DNA of 64,000 nt from Miltoncostaea oceani. GTDB taxonomy: Bacteria > Actinomycetota > Thermoleophilia > Miltoncostaeales > Miltoncostaeaceae. The stretch spans positions 1,625,001-1,689,000 of the forward strand of contig NZ_CP064356.1 in NCBI RefSeq assembly GCF_018141545.1. The letters are read 5' to 3'. Positions 27,094-36,470 of the stretch are shown here, piece by piece. Position numbers and translations under genes: made by a program. The stretch's first letter is position 1; every line of letters starts with the position of its first letter. The notes beneath the pieces are model-generated. The model ran no database searches, was not told the origin of the DNA, and saw only the letters and a list, made by a program, of their open reading frames with translations.

Positions 27094-27858
27094 GTGACAC
27101 TGCTCACCCGCCTGCGCACCGCGCGCAGCGTGCTCGGCCTCGGCCGCGCGCCGCGCCTGGAGCCGCCCTCGGGGCTCACCGAGGTCCCCGAGTCCATCGC
27201 GATCATCATGGACGGCAACGGGCGCTGGGCGAAGGAGCGCCACCTGCCCGTCGGCGCGGGCCACCGCGCCGGCGCCCGCGCCCTGAAGCGGGTGGTGCGG
27301 GCGGCGTCCGACGCCGGGGTGAAGGACCTGACGGTCTTCTCGTTCTCGACGGAGAACTGGACCCGCCCCGACGGCGAGGTCAGCGAGCTGATGAACCTGT
27401 TCGGCGAGCTCATCGACCGCGAGGTCCCGGAGCTCAACGAGGAGCGGGTGCAGCTGCGCTTCGTCGGCCGCCTCGACGTGCTCGACGAGGGCCTGCGCCG
27501 CCGCATCGCGTCGGCGGAGGAGACGACCGCCGGCAACCAGGGGCTGCGGCTGTTCGTCGCCATGAACTACGGGTCGCGGGGCGAGATCGTGGACGCGGCG
27601 CGGCGCTTCGCCGCGGAGTGCGGCCCCGAGGCCGGCGAGGCCGAGTTCGCCCAGTTCCTCTACGCGCCGGAGATGCGCGACCCCGAGCTCGTCATCCGCA
27701 CCAGCGGCGAGCAGCGGCTCTCGAACTTCCTGCTCTGGCAGAGCGCGTACGCCGAGCTGCACTTCTCGCCGCGGATGTGGCCCGACTTCGGCCCCGAGGA
27801 CCTCGAGGAGGCGATCGCGGAGTACGGGCGCCGGCACCGTCGCTTCGGCGGGCGGTGA
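27094..27858 (+). CDS. uppS: isoprenyl (undecaprenyl) diphosphate synthase
   Basis: 254 residues. The cis-prenyltransferase signatures are all present: catalytic Asp in IAIIMDGNGRWAKERHLPVG, FSFSTENWTRP, and PELVIRTSGEQRLSNFLLW. It makes the C55 or related carrier lipid of the cell wall. Chain length is not readable from the motifs. The end overlaps cdsA by GTGA. Confidence 0.95.
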   Translation: MTLLTRLRTARSVLGLGRAPRLEPPSGLTEVPESIAIIMDGNGRWAKERHLPVGAGHRAGARALKRVVRAASDAGVKDLTVFSFSTENWTRPDGEVSELMNLFGELIDREVPELNEERVQLRFVGRLDVLDEGLRRRIASAEETTAGNQGLRLFVAMNYGSRGEIVDAARRFAAECGPEAGEAEFAQFLYAPEMRDPELVIRTSGEQRLSNFLLWQSAYAELHFSPRMWPDFGPEDLEEAIAEYGRRHRRFGGR

Positions 27859-28658
27859 CCGGCAGCGCCCTCGCGAGCCGTCTCGCGGTCGCGGTACCGG
27901 GCATCGTCCTCGCGATCGCGGTCGTCGCGGTCGGGGGTGTGCTCTTCGCCCTGACCCTGGCGGTGATCGCGGTCCTCGCGCTGTACGAGCTGTACAGCCT
28001 CACCGCCGCGGGGAGGCCGCTGCGCTGGGCCGGGTACCTCGGGACGCTGCTGACGGTGCTGTTCGCGTGGTCGTTCGACGACCCCGAGCACGGGATGCTG
28101 CTCGGCCTCGGCCTGAGCCTCGTGCTCGTCGCCGTCGCGGGGCTGATCCTGCCGCGGCGCGAGGAGATCACGGCGCGCGTCGCGATGACCCTGCTCGGGG
28201 TCGTCTACATCGGCGTCCCCCTCGGGATCCTCGTGATGATGCGCGACCTGCCGAACGGGGCGGCGGCGATCGTGAACGTGCTCGTCGGCGTCTGGGTGTT
28301 CGACTCGGCCTCGTACTTCGGCGGCCGCCTGTGGGGCCGCCGGCCGATCGCGCCGCTGACGTCGCCGAAGAAGACCGTCGAGGGCGCCGCCGTCGGCCTG
28401 GTCGTCGCGACGCTCGCCGTCTGGGTCGCGGGCCTCTACATGGACTGGATCGGCGGCTGGGAGTCGCTGATCCTCGGCATCGCGATCTGCCCCGCGGCGT
28501 TCCTCGGGGACCTGTTCGAGTCGATGCTGAAGCGCGACGCCGGCGCGAAGGACTCGGGGCGCCTGCTGCTCGCGCACGGGGGCGTGCTCGACCGGTTCGA
28601 CGCCCTCCTGTTCGGGGCGGTCGCCGCCTACTTCGTGACGGTCGGGTTGGTCTACTGA
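27855..28658 (+). CDS. cdsA: phosphatidate cytidylyltransferase
   Basis: 267 residues with about seven to eight transmembrane segments. The C-terminal family signature is present: SPKKTVEGAAVG, and GDLFESMLKRDAGAKDSG followed by GGVLDRFDALLF. It makes CDP-diacylglycerol, the precursor used by the pgsA-type enzymes at 37.0 and 56.9 kb. GTG start overlapping uppS. Confidence 0.95.
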   Translation: MTGSALASRLAVAVPGIVLAIAVVAVGGVLFALTLAVIAVLALYELYSLTAAGRPLRWAGYLGTLLTVLFAWSFDDPEHGMLLGLGLSLVLVAVAGLILPRREEITARVAMTLLGVVYIGVPLGILVMMRDLPNGAAAIVNVLVGVWVFDSASYFGGRLWGRRPIAPLTSPKKTVEGAAVGLVVATLAVWVAGLYMDWIGGWESLILGIAICPAAFLGDLFESMLKRDAGAKDSGRLLLAHGGVLDRFDALLFGAVAAYFVTVGLVY

Positions 28659-28678
28659 CCCTCCGCGCCGCCGCGGGG

Positions 28679-28684
28679 TAATCT
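28679..28684 (+). promoter_or_regulatory. -10 element (TAATCT)
   Basis: TAATCT ends 9 nt before the GTG of the M42 peptidase gene, so the leader would be only 2-3 nt. Confidence 0.45.
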
Positions 28685-28693
28685 CCCCCGGCC

Positions 28694-29722
28694 GTGGACA
28701 TCGACCTGCTCACCACCCTCTGCGTGACCCCCGGCGCCCCGGGGCGCGAGGAGCGCATCCGCGAGGTCGTGCGCGCCGAGCTGGCGCCGCACGCCGACTC
28801 CGTCGAGATCGATCCGCTCGGCAACCTGATCGCCCGCCGCGCCGGCGGGGGCGGGCCGCGCCTGATGCTCTCGGCGCACATGGACGAGATCGCGTTCATG
28901 GTCACCCACGTCGAGGACGCCGGCTACCTGCGCCTCATCCCGCTCGGCGGGTTCGACCCGAAGACCCTGACCGCCCAGCGCGTGATCGTGCACGGACGCG
29001 AGGACCTGCTGGGGGTGCTCGGCACGAAGGCCGTCCACCTCATGAGCGACGAGGAGAAGCGGCGCCCGCCGAAGCTCGAGGACTACTTCGTGGACCTCGG
29101 CCTGTCCGGCGACGCCGTCCGCGAGCGGGTGCGGCCCGGTGACGTGGTCACGCGCGAACGGGGGATGGCCCGCCTCGGCGACCTCGTCACCTGCAAGAGC
29201 CTCGACAACCGCGCCGGCCTCTACGTGATGGTGAAGGCGTTCCAGCGGCTCACCGACCACCGGTGCGAGGTGGTCGCGGTGGGGAGCGTGCAGGAGGAGA
29301 TCGGCCTGCGCGGCGCCCGCGTCGCGACCCAGCGGGTGCGTCCCCGGATCGGCCTCGCCATCGACATCACGCTCGCGAACGACCTGCCCGACGCGAAGCC
29401 CCACGAGCGCATCACCTCCCTCGGCGCGGGCGCCGCCGTGAAGGTCTACGACACCAGCGCGATCGTCCCCCGCGAGGTCGTCGACCACCTCGTCGCGATC
29501 GGCGAGGAGCGGGGGATCCCGACCCAGCTCGAGGTGATGGTGCGCGGCGGCACCGACACCCGCGAGCTCGGCCTCGCCGGCGACGGCGCCCCGGCGGGCT
29601 GCGTCTCGATCCCGACGCGCTACGTGCACCAGGTCGTCGAGGCGTGCCACCCCGACGACCTCGACGCCTGCGTCGACCTGGTCGTCGCCTTCTGCGAGAC
29701 CGCCCACTCCCTGGTCGAGTAG
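28694..29722 (+). CDS. M42 family metallopeptidase (endoglucanase-M-like aminopeptidase)
   Basis: 342 residues. Metal-site motifs in order are LMLSAHMDEIAF (His-x-Asp), SLDNRAGLYVM (bridging Asp), GSVQEEIGLRGA (catalytic Glu pair), LAIDITLANDLPD and the last His in YVHQVVE. M42 enzymes are large dodecameric cytosolic aminopeptidases; some members were misnamed endoglucanases. It has its own promoter and separates cdsA from dxr. Confidence 0.92.
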   Translation: MDIDLLTTLCVTPGAPGREERIREVVRAELAPHADSVEIDPLGNLIARRAGGGGPRLMLSAHMDEIAFMVTHVEDAGYLRLIPLGGFDPKTLTAQRVIVHGREDLLGVLGTKAVHLMSDEEKRRPPKLEDYFVDLGLSGDAVRERVRPGDVVTRERGMARLGDLVTCKSLDNRAGLYVMVKAFQRLTDHRCEVVAVGSVQEEIGLRGARVATQRVRPRIGLAIDITLANDLPDAKPHERITSLGAGAAVKVYDTSAIVPREVVDHLVAIGEERGIPTQLEVMVRGGTDTRELGLAGDGAPAGCVSIPTRYVHQVVEACHPDDLDACVDLVVAFCETAHSLVE

Positions 29723-29806
29723 CCGGCGCCCCCGGGGGGCGAGGTCCCCGCGCCGCCCTCCCGAACCTTAACCGCGCCCCCCCAACGGGTCCCTGAGGGG
29801 CACCGC

Positions 29807-29812
29807 TACACT
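29807..29812 (+). promoter_or_regulatory. -10 element (TACACT), leaderless-type
   Basis: TACACT ends 6 nt before the GTG of dxr; a leaderless message is predicted. Confidence 0.55.
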
Positions 29813-29818
29813 CGATCG

Positions 29819-30928
29819 GTGACCCGAGTACTCGTGCTGGGCTGCACCGGATCGATCGGTGTGCAGGCCCTCCAGGTCATCGACGCCGCGCCCGACATGG
29901 AGGTGTGCGGCCTCGCGTGCGGCCGCCGGGGCGACCTCATGGCCGAGCAGGCCACCGCCCGCGGGGTCCCGCACACCGTCTGCGCGGGCGGCGGGGGCAC
30001 CGTGCCCCACGACGCCGACCTGGCCGGCCTGATCGACGCCTGCGCGCCCGACATCGTGCTGAACGCCCTCGTCGGGGCCGCGGGCCTCCGCCCGACCCTC
30101 GCGGCGCTGGAGCGCGGCGTGACGGTCGCGCTCGCCAACAAGGAGAGCCTCGTCGCCGGCGGCGACCTCGTCGCCGCGATCCGGGCCCGCACCGGCGCCC
30201 GCCTCGTGCCGGTCGACAGCGAGCACTCCGCCCTCTTCCAGCTGCTCGACGGCGTCCCCCGCGACCGCGTCCGGGCGGCCGTCCTGACCGCGTCCGGGGG
30301 TCCATTCCGCGGCCGGACTGCCGATGAGCTCGAGGGGGTCACGCGCCGCGACGCGCTCCGCCACCCGACCTGGGAGATGGGGGAGAAGATCACGATCGAC
30401 TCGGCGACGCTGATGAACAAGGGGCTCGAGGTCATCGAGGCACACCACCTGTTCGACCTGGACTACGACCGCATCGAGGTCGTCGTGCACCCGCAGTCGA
30501 TGGTCCACGCGATGGTGCGGCTCGACGACGGGAGCGTCCTGACCCACTGCGGGCCCCCCGACATGCGCGTGCCGATCGGCCACGCGCTGCGGCACCCCGC
30601 CGCGCCGCCTCCGGGTGAGCCGATGGACCTCGTGGGGCGCCGCCTCGACTTCGAGGCCCCCGACGAGGCCGCGTTCCCCTGCCTCGGCCTGGCGCGCGAC
30701 GCCGGCCGCGAGGGGGGCACCGCCCCGGCCGTGCTGAACGCGGCCAACGAGGTCGCCGTCGCCGCGTTCCTCGCGGAGCGCGTCGGGTTCATGGACATCC
30801 CGCGCGTGGTGGCCGCCGCGCTCGCGGCGGTGCCCTCGGAGCCCGCCGACACGCTCGACGCCGTCCTCGACGCCGACGCCCGCGCCCGCGCGGCGGCGTC
30901 CGACGCGGTGGCGGGGGTGCCCGCGTGA
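29819..30928 (+). CDS. dxr: 1-deoxy-D-xylulose 5-phosphate reductoisomerase
   Basis: 369 residues, slightly short of the usual 380-400. NADPH motif VLGCTGSIGVQAL at the start, then VALANKESLVAGG, the metal-binding PVDSEHSALFQLL, TASGGPFRGR, HPTWEMGEKITIDSATLMNK and VVHPQSMVHAMV. It makes MEP in isoprenoid synthesis. The order dxr-rseP-ispG is widely conserved and feeds the uppS product upstream. Confidence 0.96.
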   Translation: MTRVLVLGCTGSIGVQALQVIDAAPDMEVCGLACGRRGDLMAEQATARGVPHTVCAGGGGTVPHDADLAGLIDACAPDIVLNALVGAAGLRPTLAALERGVTVALANKESLVAGGDLVAAIRARTGARLVPVDSEHSALFQLLDGVPRDRVRAAVLTASGGPFRGRTADELEGVTRRDALRHPTWEMGEKITIDSATLMNKGLEVIEAHHLFDLDYDRIEVVVHPQSMVHAMVRLDDGSVLTHCGPPDMRVPIGHALRHPAAPPPGEPMDLVGRRLDFEAPDEAAFPCLGLARDAGREGGTAPAVLNAANEVAVAAFLAERVGFMDIPRVVAAALAAVPSEPADTLDAVLDADARARAAASDAVAGVPA

Positions 30929-31980
30929 ACATCTTCTGGTTCGCGATCGGCCTGATCGTCCTCGTGATCATCCACGAGGCCGGTCACATGGTCGTCGCCA
31001 AGTGGTGCGGCATGCGGGTCGAGCGGTTCTCGGTGTTCATGGGCCGGCCGCTCGTCTCGTGGACGCGGGGGGAGACGCAGTACGCCGTCGGTTGGCTCCC
31101 GATCGGCGGCTACGTGAAGATCAGCGGGATGCTGCGCGGCGAGGAGATCCCGCCGGAGCACGAGCACCGCGCGTACTACAACGCCCCCGTCTGGAAGCGG
31201 ATCGCGACGATCCTCGCCGGGCCGGCGGTGAACATCGTGCTCGCCGCGATCCTCTTCGTGGTGGTCTTCTGGCTACCCGGGGGGCCCGTCCAGATCACGG
31301 ACCGCGTCGACACCGTCGCCGCGGACTCACCCGCACTGACCGCGGGCCTGCAGCCCGGTGACCGCCTCCTGTCGGTGAACGGCGTCGGCGAGGGCGACCT
31401 CGCGGCGGCCCGGCGGGAGCTGCAGGCGCACCCCGGCGAGACCGTCACGGTGCGCATCGAGCGCGACGGGTCGATCGTCTCGGAGCGCGTGCGGCTCGCG
31501 CGGGTGGAGACGAGCCAGGGCGACATCGGCCAGCTCGGCATCACCTTCCAGGGGGAGTCGTACGGCTTCGCCGGCGGCCTGCGGGAGGGGACGAAGTTCA
31601 CGTGGACGGTGATCGAGGCGAACGTCTCCGCGATCGGCCAGCTCGCGACGAGCTCGGAGGCGCGCGACCAGGTCAACTCCATCGTCGGCGTGGGGGCGGT
31701 CTACAACGAGGTCGCCGAGGACGGCCTGGTCGTGATCATCCGCTTCTTCGCCCTCGTCAGCCTCGCGCTCGGCATCTTCAACCTGTTCCCGCTGCTGCCC
31801 CTCGACGGCGGCCACATCGTGATGGCGGTGCTGGAGAAGATCCGCCGCCGCCCCGTCAGCCGCGAGATCTACGAGCGCGCGTCGTTCATCGGCTTCGCGC
31901 TGCTGCTGGTGCTGACGGTGTTCATCGTGAACAACGACATCTCGAAGATCCGCGGCGACGGCTTCGGGATCGATCCGTAG
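30925..31980 (+). CDS. rseP: site-2 protease RseP-type zinc metalloprotease
   Basis: 351 residues. The zinc site VIIHEAGHMVVAKWCG lies in the first membrane helix; the second conserved motif NLFPLLPLDGGHIVM lies near residue 290. One PDZ domain sits between (about 130-200, SPALTAGLQPGDRLLSVNG). Such enzymes cut membrane-embedded anti-sigma factors and signal peptides. GTG overlap with dxr. Confidence 0.94.
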   Translation: MNIFWFAIGLIVLVIIHEAGHMVVAKWCGMRVERFSVFMGRPLVSWTRGETQYAVGWLPIGGYVKISGMLRGEEIPPEHEHRAYYNAPVWKRIATILAGPAVNIVLAAILFVVVFWLPGGPVQITDRVDTVAADSPALTAGLQPGDRLLSVNGVGEGDLAAARRELQAHPGETVTVRIERDGSIVSERVRLARVETSQGDIGQLGITFQGESYGFAGGLREGTKFTWTVIEANVSAIGQLATSSEARDQVNSIVGVGAVYNEVAEDGLVVIIRFFALVSLALGIFNLFPLLPLDGGHIVMAVLEKIRRRPVSREIYERASFIGFALLLVLTVFIVNNDISKIRGDGFGIDP

Positions 31981-32009
31981 CGCCCCCGGCTCGCGGCGCG
32001 CCGCGGCGC

Positions 32010-32015
32010 TAGAGT
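32010..32015 (+). promoter_or_regulatory. -10 element (TAGAGT), leaderless-type
   Basis: TAGAGT ends 7 nt before the ATG of ispG; there is no ribosome-binding site between. Confidence 0.55.
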
Positions 32016-32022
32016 CGATGCG

Positions 32023-33261
<1,239 letters not shown>

Positions 33262-33264
<3 letters not shown>

Positions 33265-33282
33265 CCCCTCCGGGGCGGGCTA
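33262..33282. terminator. small dyad spanning the ispG and proS stop codons
   Basis: TAGCCC (33262-33267) and GGGCTA (33277-33282) are inverted and contain the stop codons of ispG and proS; an alternative inner GCCCC/GGGGC stem overlaps them. It may act as a weak bidirectional terminator; there is no T tract. Confidence 0.3.
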
Positions 33283-34698
33283 GTAGGCGCGGGCGACGAT
33301 CGCCCGGAGCCCCTGCTCGCCGGCGTCGTCGGGGACGGTGCCGTCGTCGCGCTGGAGGCAGCGGACGGTGACGCCCTCGGCGGCGAGGCGGTCCTCGCCG
33401 TCGTCGCCGACGAGCTCCCACGGGATCCGGGCCCACCCGGTGCGTGCCGCGGCGATCGCGTCCTCGATGGAGTCGACGTCGGCGGTGCGGGACGTGCGGA
33501 ACGCGGTCGCCTCCGCGAGGAGCGCGGCCTGGATCTCGTCGAGGAGGGCCGTGACGGTGGCGGCGATGCCGGCGGCGGGGACGGTCTCCTTGGTGCGGGC
33601 GTCGCGGCGGGCGAGGGTGGCGACGCCCTCGCCGACGTCGCGTGGCCCGAGCTCGATGCGGACGGGGACGCCCTTGATCTCCCAGTCGGTGACGCGCCGG
33701 CCGAAGCCGGTGGCGGTCTGGGCGTCGACGCGGGTGCGGACGCCCGCAGCGGTGAGCTCGGCGGCGATGCGCTGCGCCTCGGCGGTGACGGAGCCGGCGT
33801 CGTCGTCGCGGACGACGAGGACGACGGCCTGGACGTGGGCGACGCGGGGCGGCACCCGGAGGCCCTGGTCGTCGCCGTGGCACATGATGAGCCCGCCGAT
33901 CATGCGGGTCGACGTGCCCCACGAGGTGGTCCAGCAGTGCTGGAGTGCGCCGCCGTCGTCGAGGTACTGCATCCCGAAGGCGCGGGCGAAGTTCTGGCCG
34001 AGCTCGTGGCTGGTGCCCATCTGGAGGGCCCGCCCGTCGCCCATCATCCCCTCGCACGTCATGGTGTTGACGGCGCCGGCGAAGCGCTCGCGGGCGGTCT
34101 TCATCCCGACGAGGACCGGCATCGCGAGCTCGTCGACCATGAAGTCGCGGTACGTCTCGTGGAGGATCCGGCGTGCGTAGGCGGCGGCGTCGGCCTGCGT
34201 GGCGTGGGCGGTGTGGCCCTCCTGCCAGAGGAACTCCGTCGTCCGCAGGAAGATCCGGGGGCGCAGCTCCCACCGCACGACGTTCGCCCACTGGTTCAGC
34301 AGGAGGGGGAGGTCGCGGTACGACTGGATCCACTTCGCCATCAGCTCGCCGAAGAGCGTCTCGGAGGTGGGGCGGACGACGAGCGGCTCCTCGAGCTGCT
34401 TGCCGCCGGCGACGGTCACGACCGCGAGCTCGGGACTGAAGCCCTCGACGTGCTCCGCCTCGCGGCGGAGGTACGACTCGGGGATGAAGAGGGGGAGGTA
34501 GACGTTCTCCGCCCCCGACTCCTTGATCCGCCGGTCCATGTCGGACTGCATCCGCTCCCAGAGGCCGTAGCCGTAGGGGCGGATGACCATGGTGCCGCGG
34601 GCGGCGCCGACCTCGGCCAGCTCGGCCTTGGCGACGACGTCCTGGTACCACTGGGGGAAGTCCTCGGTGCGCGAGGCGAGGATGGGAGCCTTGGCCAT
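33280..34698 (-). CDS. proS: prolyl-tRNA synthetase, short archaeal/eukaryote-like type
   Basis: 472 residues, lacking the INS editing domain of the long bacterial ProRS. Class II motifs are VRPTSETLFGELMAKWI, VVRWELRPRIFLRTTEFLWQ followed by EGHTAHAT, and STRMIGGLIMCHGDDQGLRV. An anticodon-binding domain follows (ELGPRDVGEGVATLARRDA), and the C terminus ends in Ala-Tyr, typical of this type. It charges tRNA-Pro; a tRNA-Pro gene lies 70 bp upstream, divergently oriented. A TAGGAT element on the minus strand at 34708-34713 is a likely promoter, with a leader of 2-3 nt. Confidence 0.96.
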   Translation of the reverse strand: MAKAPILASRTEDFPQWYQDVVAKAELAEVGAARGTMVIRPYGYGLWERMQSDMDRRIKESGAENVYLPLFIPESYLRREAEHVEGFSPELAVVTVAGGKQLEEPLVVRPTSETLFGELMAKWIQSYRDLPLLLNQWANVVRWELRPRIFLRTTEFLWQEGHTAHATQADAAAYARRILHETYRDFMVDELAMPVLVGMKTARERFAGAVNTMTCEGMMGDGRALQMGTSHELGQNFARAFGMQYLDDGGALQHCWTTSWGTSTRMIGGLIMCHGDDQGLRVPPRVAHVQAVVLVVRDDDAGSVTAEAQRIAAELTAAGVRTRVDAQTATGFGRRVTDWEIKGVPVRIELGPRDVGEGVATLARRDARTKETVPAAGIAATVTALLDEIQAALLAEATAFRTSRTADVDSIEDAIAAARTGWARIPWELVGDDGEDRLAAEGVTVRCLQRDDGTVPDDAGEQGLRAIVARAY

Positions 34699-34752
34699 CG
34701 GGCGGGGATCCTAACGACCGCGGGCCTCCGCGACACGATCGCCGCGCTGCGG

Positions 34753-34758
34753 TAAGGT
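34753..34758 (+). promoter_or_regulatory. -10 element (TAAGGT) of the tRNA-Pro gene
   Basis: TAAGGT ends 10 nt before the mature tRNA 5' end, so the primary transcript would start a few nt before the tRNA. Confidence 0.5.
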
Positions 34759-34768
34759 GGTCGTACCT

Positions 34769-34842
34769 CGGGGCGTGGCGCAGCCTGGTAGCGCACCCGG
34801 CTGGGGGCCGGGCGGTCGGAGGTTCAAATCCTCTCGCCCCGA
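34769..34842 (+). tRNA. tRNA-Pro (anticodon GGG)
   Basis: 74 nt. Acceptor CGGGGCG/CGCCCCG, D arm GCGC-AGCCTGGTA-GCGC, anticodon arm CCCGG-CTGGGGG-CCGGG with GGG at the centre, T arm GGAGG-TTCAAAT-CCTCT. Discriminator A; CCA is not encoded. Sequence and arms are those of proline tRNA. The gene lies next to proS, and its 3' half is the left end of a small genomic island. Confidence 0.97.
34811..34838 (+). repeat. left direct repeat (attL-like) in the tRNA-Pro 3' half
   Basis: 28 bases identical to 36632-36659, running from the variable loop through the T arm into the acceptor stem. Similarity continues for 12 more bases with three mismatches. This is the standard location of tyrosine-recombinase attachment sites. 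Confidence 0.85.
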
Positions 34843-34850
34843 TAGGACGG

Positions 34851-34875
34851 AAAGGCCCGCATGAGCGGGCCTTTT
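34851..34875 (+). terminator. intrinsic terminator after tRNA-Pro
   Basis: AAAGGCCCGC (34851-34860) and GCGGGCCTTT (34865-34874) form a perfect 10-bp stem with an ATGA loop, followed by TTCGCTTT. It is the clearest intrinsic terminator in the window. It lies just inside the island's left boundary, so it may have come with the element. Confidence 0.9.
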
Positions 34876-34897
34876 CGCTTTCCGGACATGGCCCCGG

Positions 34898-35040
34898 TCA
34901 GGGCGTCGGAGCGGCCGTGACCCCAGGAGCGCCCTCCGCGTCGTCATCGAGGCCCGAGGCGAAGGCATCGAAGGCTTCGGGCATCAGGTGCCCATGTCGT
35001 AGGTTGGCGTGCGCTGGACGCCGGACAGGTGGGGGCTTGA
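34898..35040 (-). pseudogene. possible remnant of a tyrosine-recombinase integrase C terminus
   Basis: On the minus strand one frame reads RHGHLMPEAFDAFASGLDDD before a stop at 34898. It closely resembles the end of phage-type tyrosine recombinases, where the catalytic Tyr precedes GHLMP. Here the Tyr position is His, and a neighbouring frame reads PTYDMG just upstream, as if a small deletion had removed the Tyr and shifted the frame. Upstream sequence in any frame is not recognisable as integrase. Position and orientation (3' end toward the tRNA) are as expected for an island integrase. The match is short. The rest of 34876-35172 shows no gene. Confidence 0.35.
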
Positions 35041-35172
35041 CCAAAGCCTGCAGACGCCGCTGAACTCGTGCTGGGTTCGAACGCGGGACCGTGGTCAGTG
35101 CGTGGGTTACCAGTAGCCGGGAGGATTCCCAAGAAGCTGCCCTAGACGGTGGCGAGACCGAGGTTGTGACCT

Positions 35173-35901
35173 TTGATCGGATCATCCGGAGAGGCCGAGC
35201 CTGAGCTGCCCAGGAGGGTGTTTCACGGGACCCGCCCGGAGTTCTTCACCGAGGACGAATGGGACGCGGTGTTGGATGCCAACGCGCTCATGGGCGTCAC
35301 CGGGGACCAACTGCTCGTGCTCTATCGACACTGGCGGTGGGCCTACTGGCTCGCGGGTTGCCACGCGACAGAGTTGGTGCGAGAGAAACGGCGCGGAGAC
35401 GAGGGCGTCGGGCTAGGTTGGGAAGAGTCGCACGCCGATCAGGTCCTGGAAGAGCCGCCTCGCTTCGGCATCGCGCTGGAAGACCCGAGTTGGGGGGCGC
35501 ACTACATCTGGATGGCCGTCCTGCGGAGTGTTGTAGAAGCGGCAGAGAAGCATCTCAAGGTCGTCTTACCCGGTCGCCTGGGGGAGGCCGTCCACAGGAC
35601 GCGGCAGGTCTTAACTGACCAGCGGAACGCCGTCCTCCATTCGGGCGCGCCTAAGTTCTGGGACAGTCGCCTCACTCGCATCTGGGACGAGGACGATTCG
35701 TTTCAGGATGATGTGTGGCGGGTGAACCTCGGTCTCGGCGGTCTGATCATGGCGGAGCTCCAGATACGGGATGCCCTCGGCATCACGGGGCCACGTGACA
35801 CAAGAGACACTGACCCACCCACGGGGGTGATGGATTGTGAGCGAAAAGGCAAGGGAGGCGGACGAGCTCCGTTCCTCAGCCTGGCTGCGGGAGATCGATG
35901 A
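35173..35901 (+). CDS. HEPN-motif protein of a tRNA-associated island
   Basis: 242 residues from TTG at 35173; GTG 35218 is an in-frame alternative. The middle is helical: YRHWRWAYWLAGCHATELVR, HYIWMAVLRSVVEAAEKHLK, and VHRTRQVLTDQRNAVLHSGA. The last contains R151-N-A-V-L-H156, the R-N-x3-H signature of HEPN RNases found in toxins and phage-defence proteins. I infer a HEPN fold; the exact family is not recognised. Third codon positions hold more A and T than flanking genes, consistent with transfer. The C-terminal 22 codons overlap the next gene in another frame; its start may be coupled. Confidence 0.7.
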   Translation: MIGSSGEAEPELPRRVFHGTRPEFFTEDEWDAVLDANALMGVTGDQLLVLYRHWRWAYWLAGCHATELVREKRRGDEGVGLGWEESHADQVLEEPPRFGIALEDPSWGAHYIWMAVLRSVVEAAEKHLKVVLPGRLGEAVHRTRQVLTDQRNAVLHSGAPKFWDSRLTRIWDEDDSFQDDVWRVNLGLGGLIMAELQIRDALGITGPRDTRDTDPPTGVMDCERKGKGGGRAPFLSLAAGDR

Positions 35902-36463
35902 TCGACGTGAGGAGGAAAAAGCCGCCCTCGTGACCGCTCGTGTGTTGGGGGCCGGGCTCGCGGCAGCCGGGGAGGGCGTCAGCGAAGTCCGCATTGCTCT
36001 GTTGGCTGCGGCAGCCATGGAAGGGCTGTCGCCCGACTGGTACCGATCGATCCACCTCGACCTCGGAGAACTCGCACGGGACATTGCCCTCGAGGGCGCA
36101 AGGGCACAGCCCTTCCCGCGTCGAACGAGTGACCCATGGCCTCCGCTGCTGCCCCACGCCGGGTTGCGAAAGCCGTTTCGGCTCCCTCTCAGCAATAGAC
36201 ATCGCCAGCTGATTCGCCGCTTCGCGCTTGATGAGGCGCGGGTGATACGGGCCGGGGTTCTGCAGGCGGAGCTAAACCCGCGCCTCCCAGAGATCGGTCC
36301 CGGAAGAGAGGCAAGGGTAAGAGCGATTCGGGAAGCCATGGAGGCGGAGGACCGGCGGCTCGGCCTCGGCGCAGATCAGACCGGACTTAGCCTCGCGTCA
36401 CTCGCTACGAAGATCTGGAGTAGTCATTTCAAGAGGGAACGTGGCTTAGACGATCTGGACTAG
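35837..36463 (+). CDS. hypothetical partner protein overlapping the HEPN gene
   Basis: 208 residues from GTG at 35837, overlapping the HEPN gene by 65 bp in another frame. The N terminus is highly charged and helical (READELRSSAWLREIDDRRE, EEEKAALVTARVLGAGLAAA); the middle has Pro-rich TSDPWPPLLPHAGLRKPFRL; the C-terminal half is basic and helical (HRQLIRRFALDEARVIRAGV), ending FKRERGLDDLD. No family recognised. The long overlap suggests cotranslation. It could be an antitoxin, sensor or effector partner; nothing in the sequence decides. Composition is lower in GC than flanking genes. Confidence 0.65.
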   Translation: MSEKAREADELRSSAWLREIDDRREEEKAALVTARVLGAGLAAAGEGVSEVRIALLAAAAMEGLSPDWYRSIHLDLGELARDIALEGARAQPFPRRTSDPWPPLLPHAGLRKPFRLPLSNRHRQLIRRFALDEARVIRAGVLQAELNPRLPEIGPGREARVRAIREAMEAEDRRLGLGADQTGLSLASLATKIWSSHFKRERGLDDLD

Positions 36464-36470
36464 GCGACCC

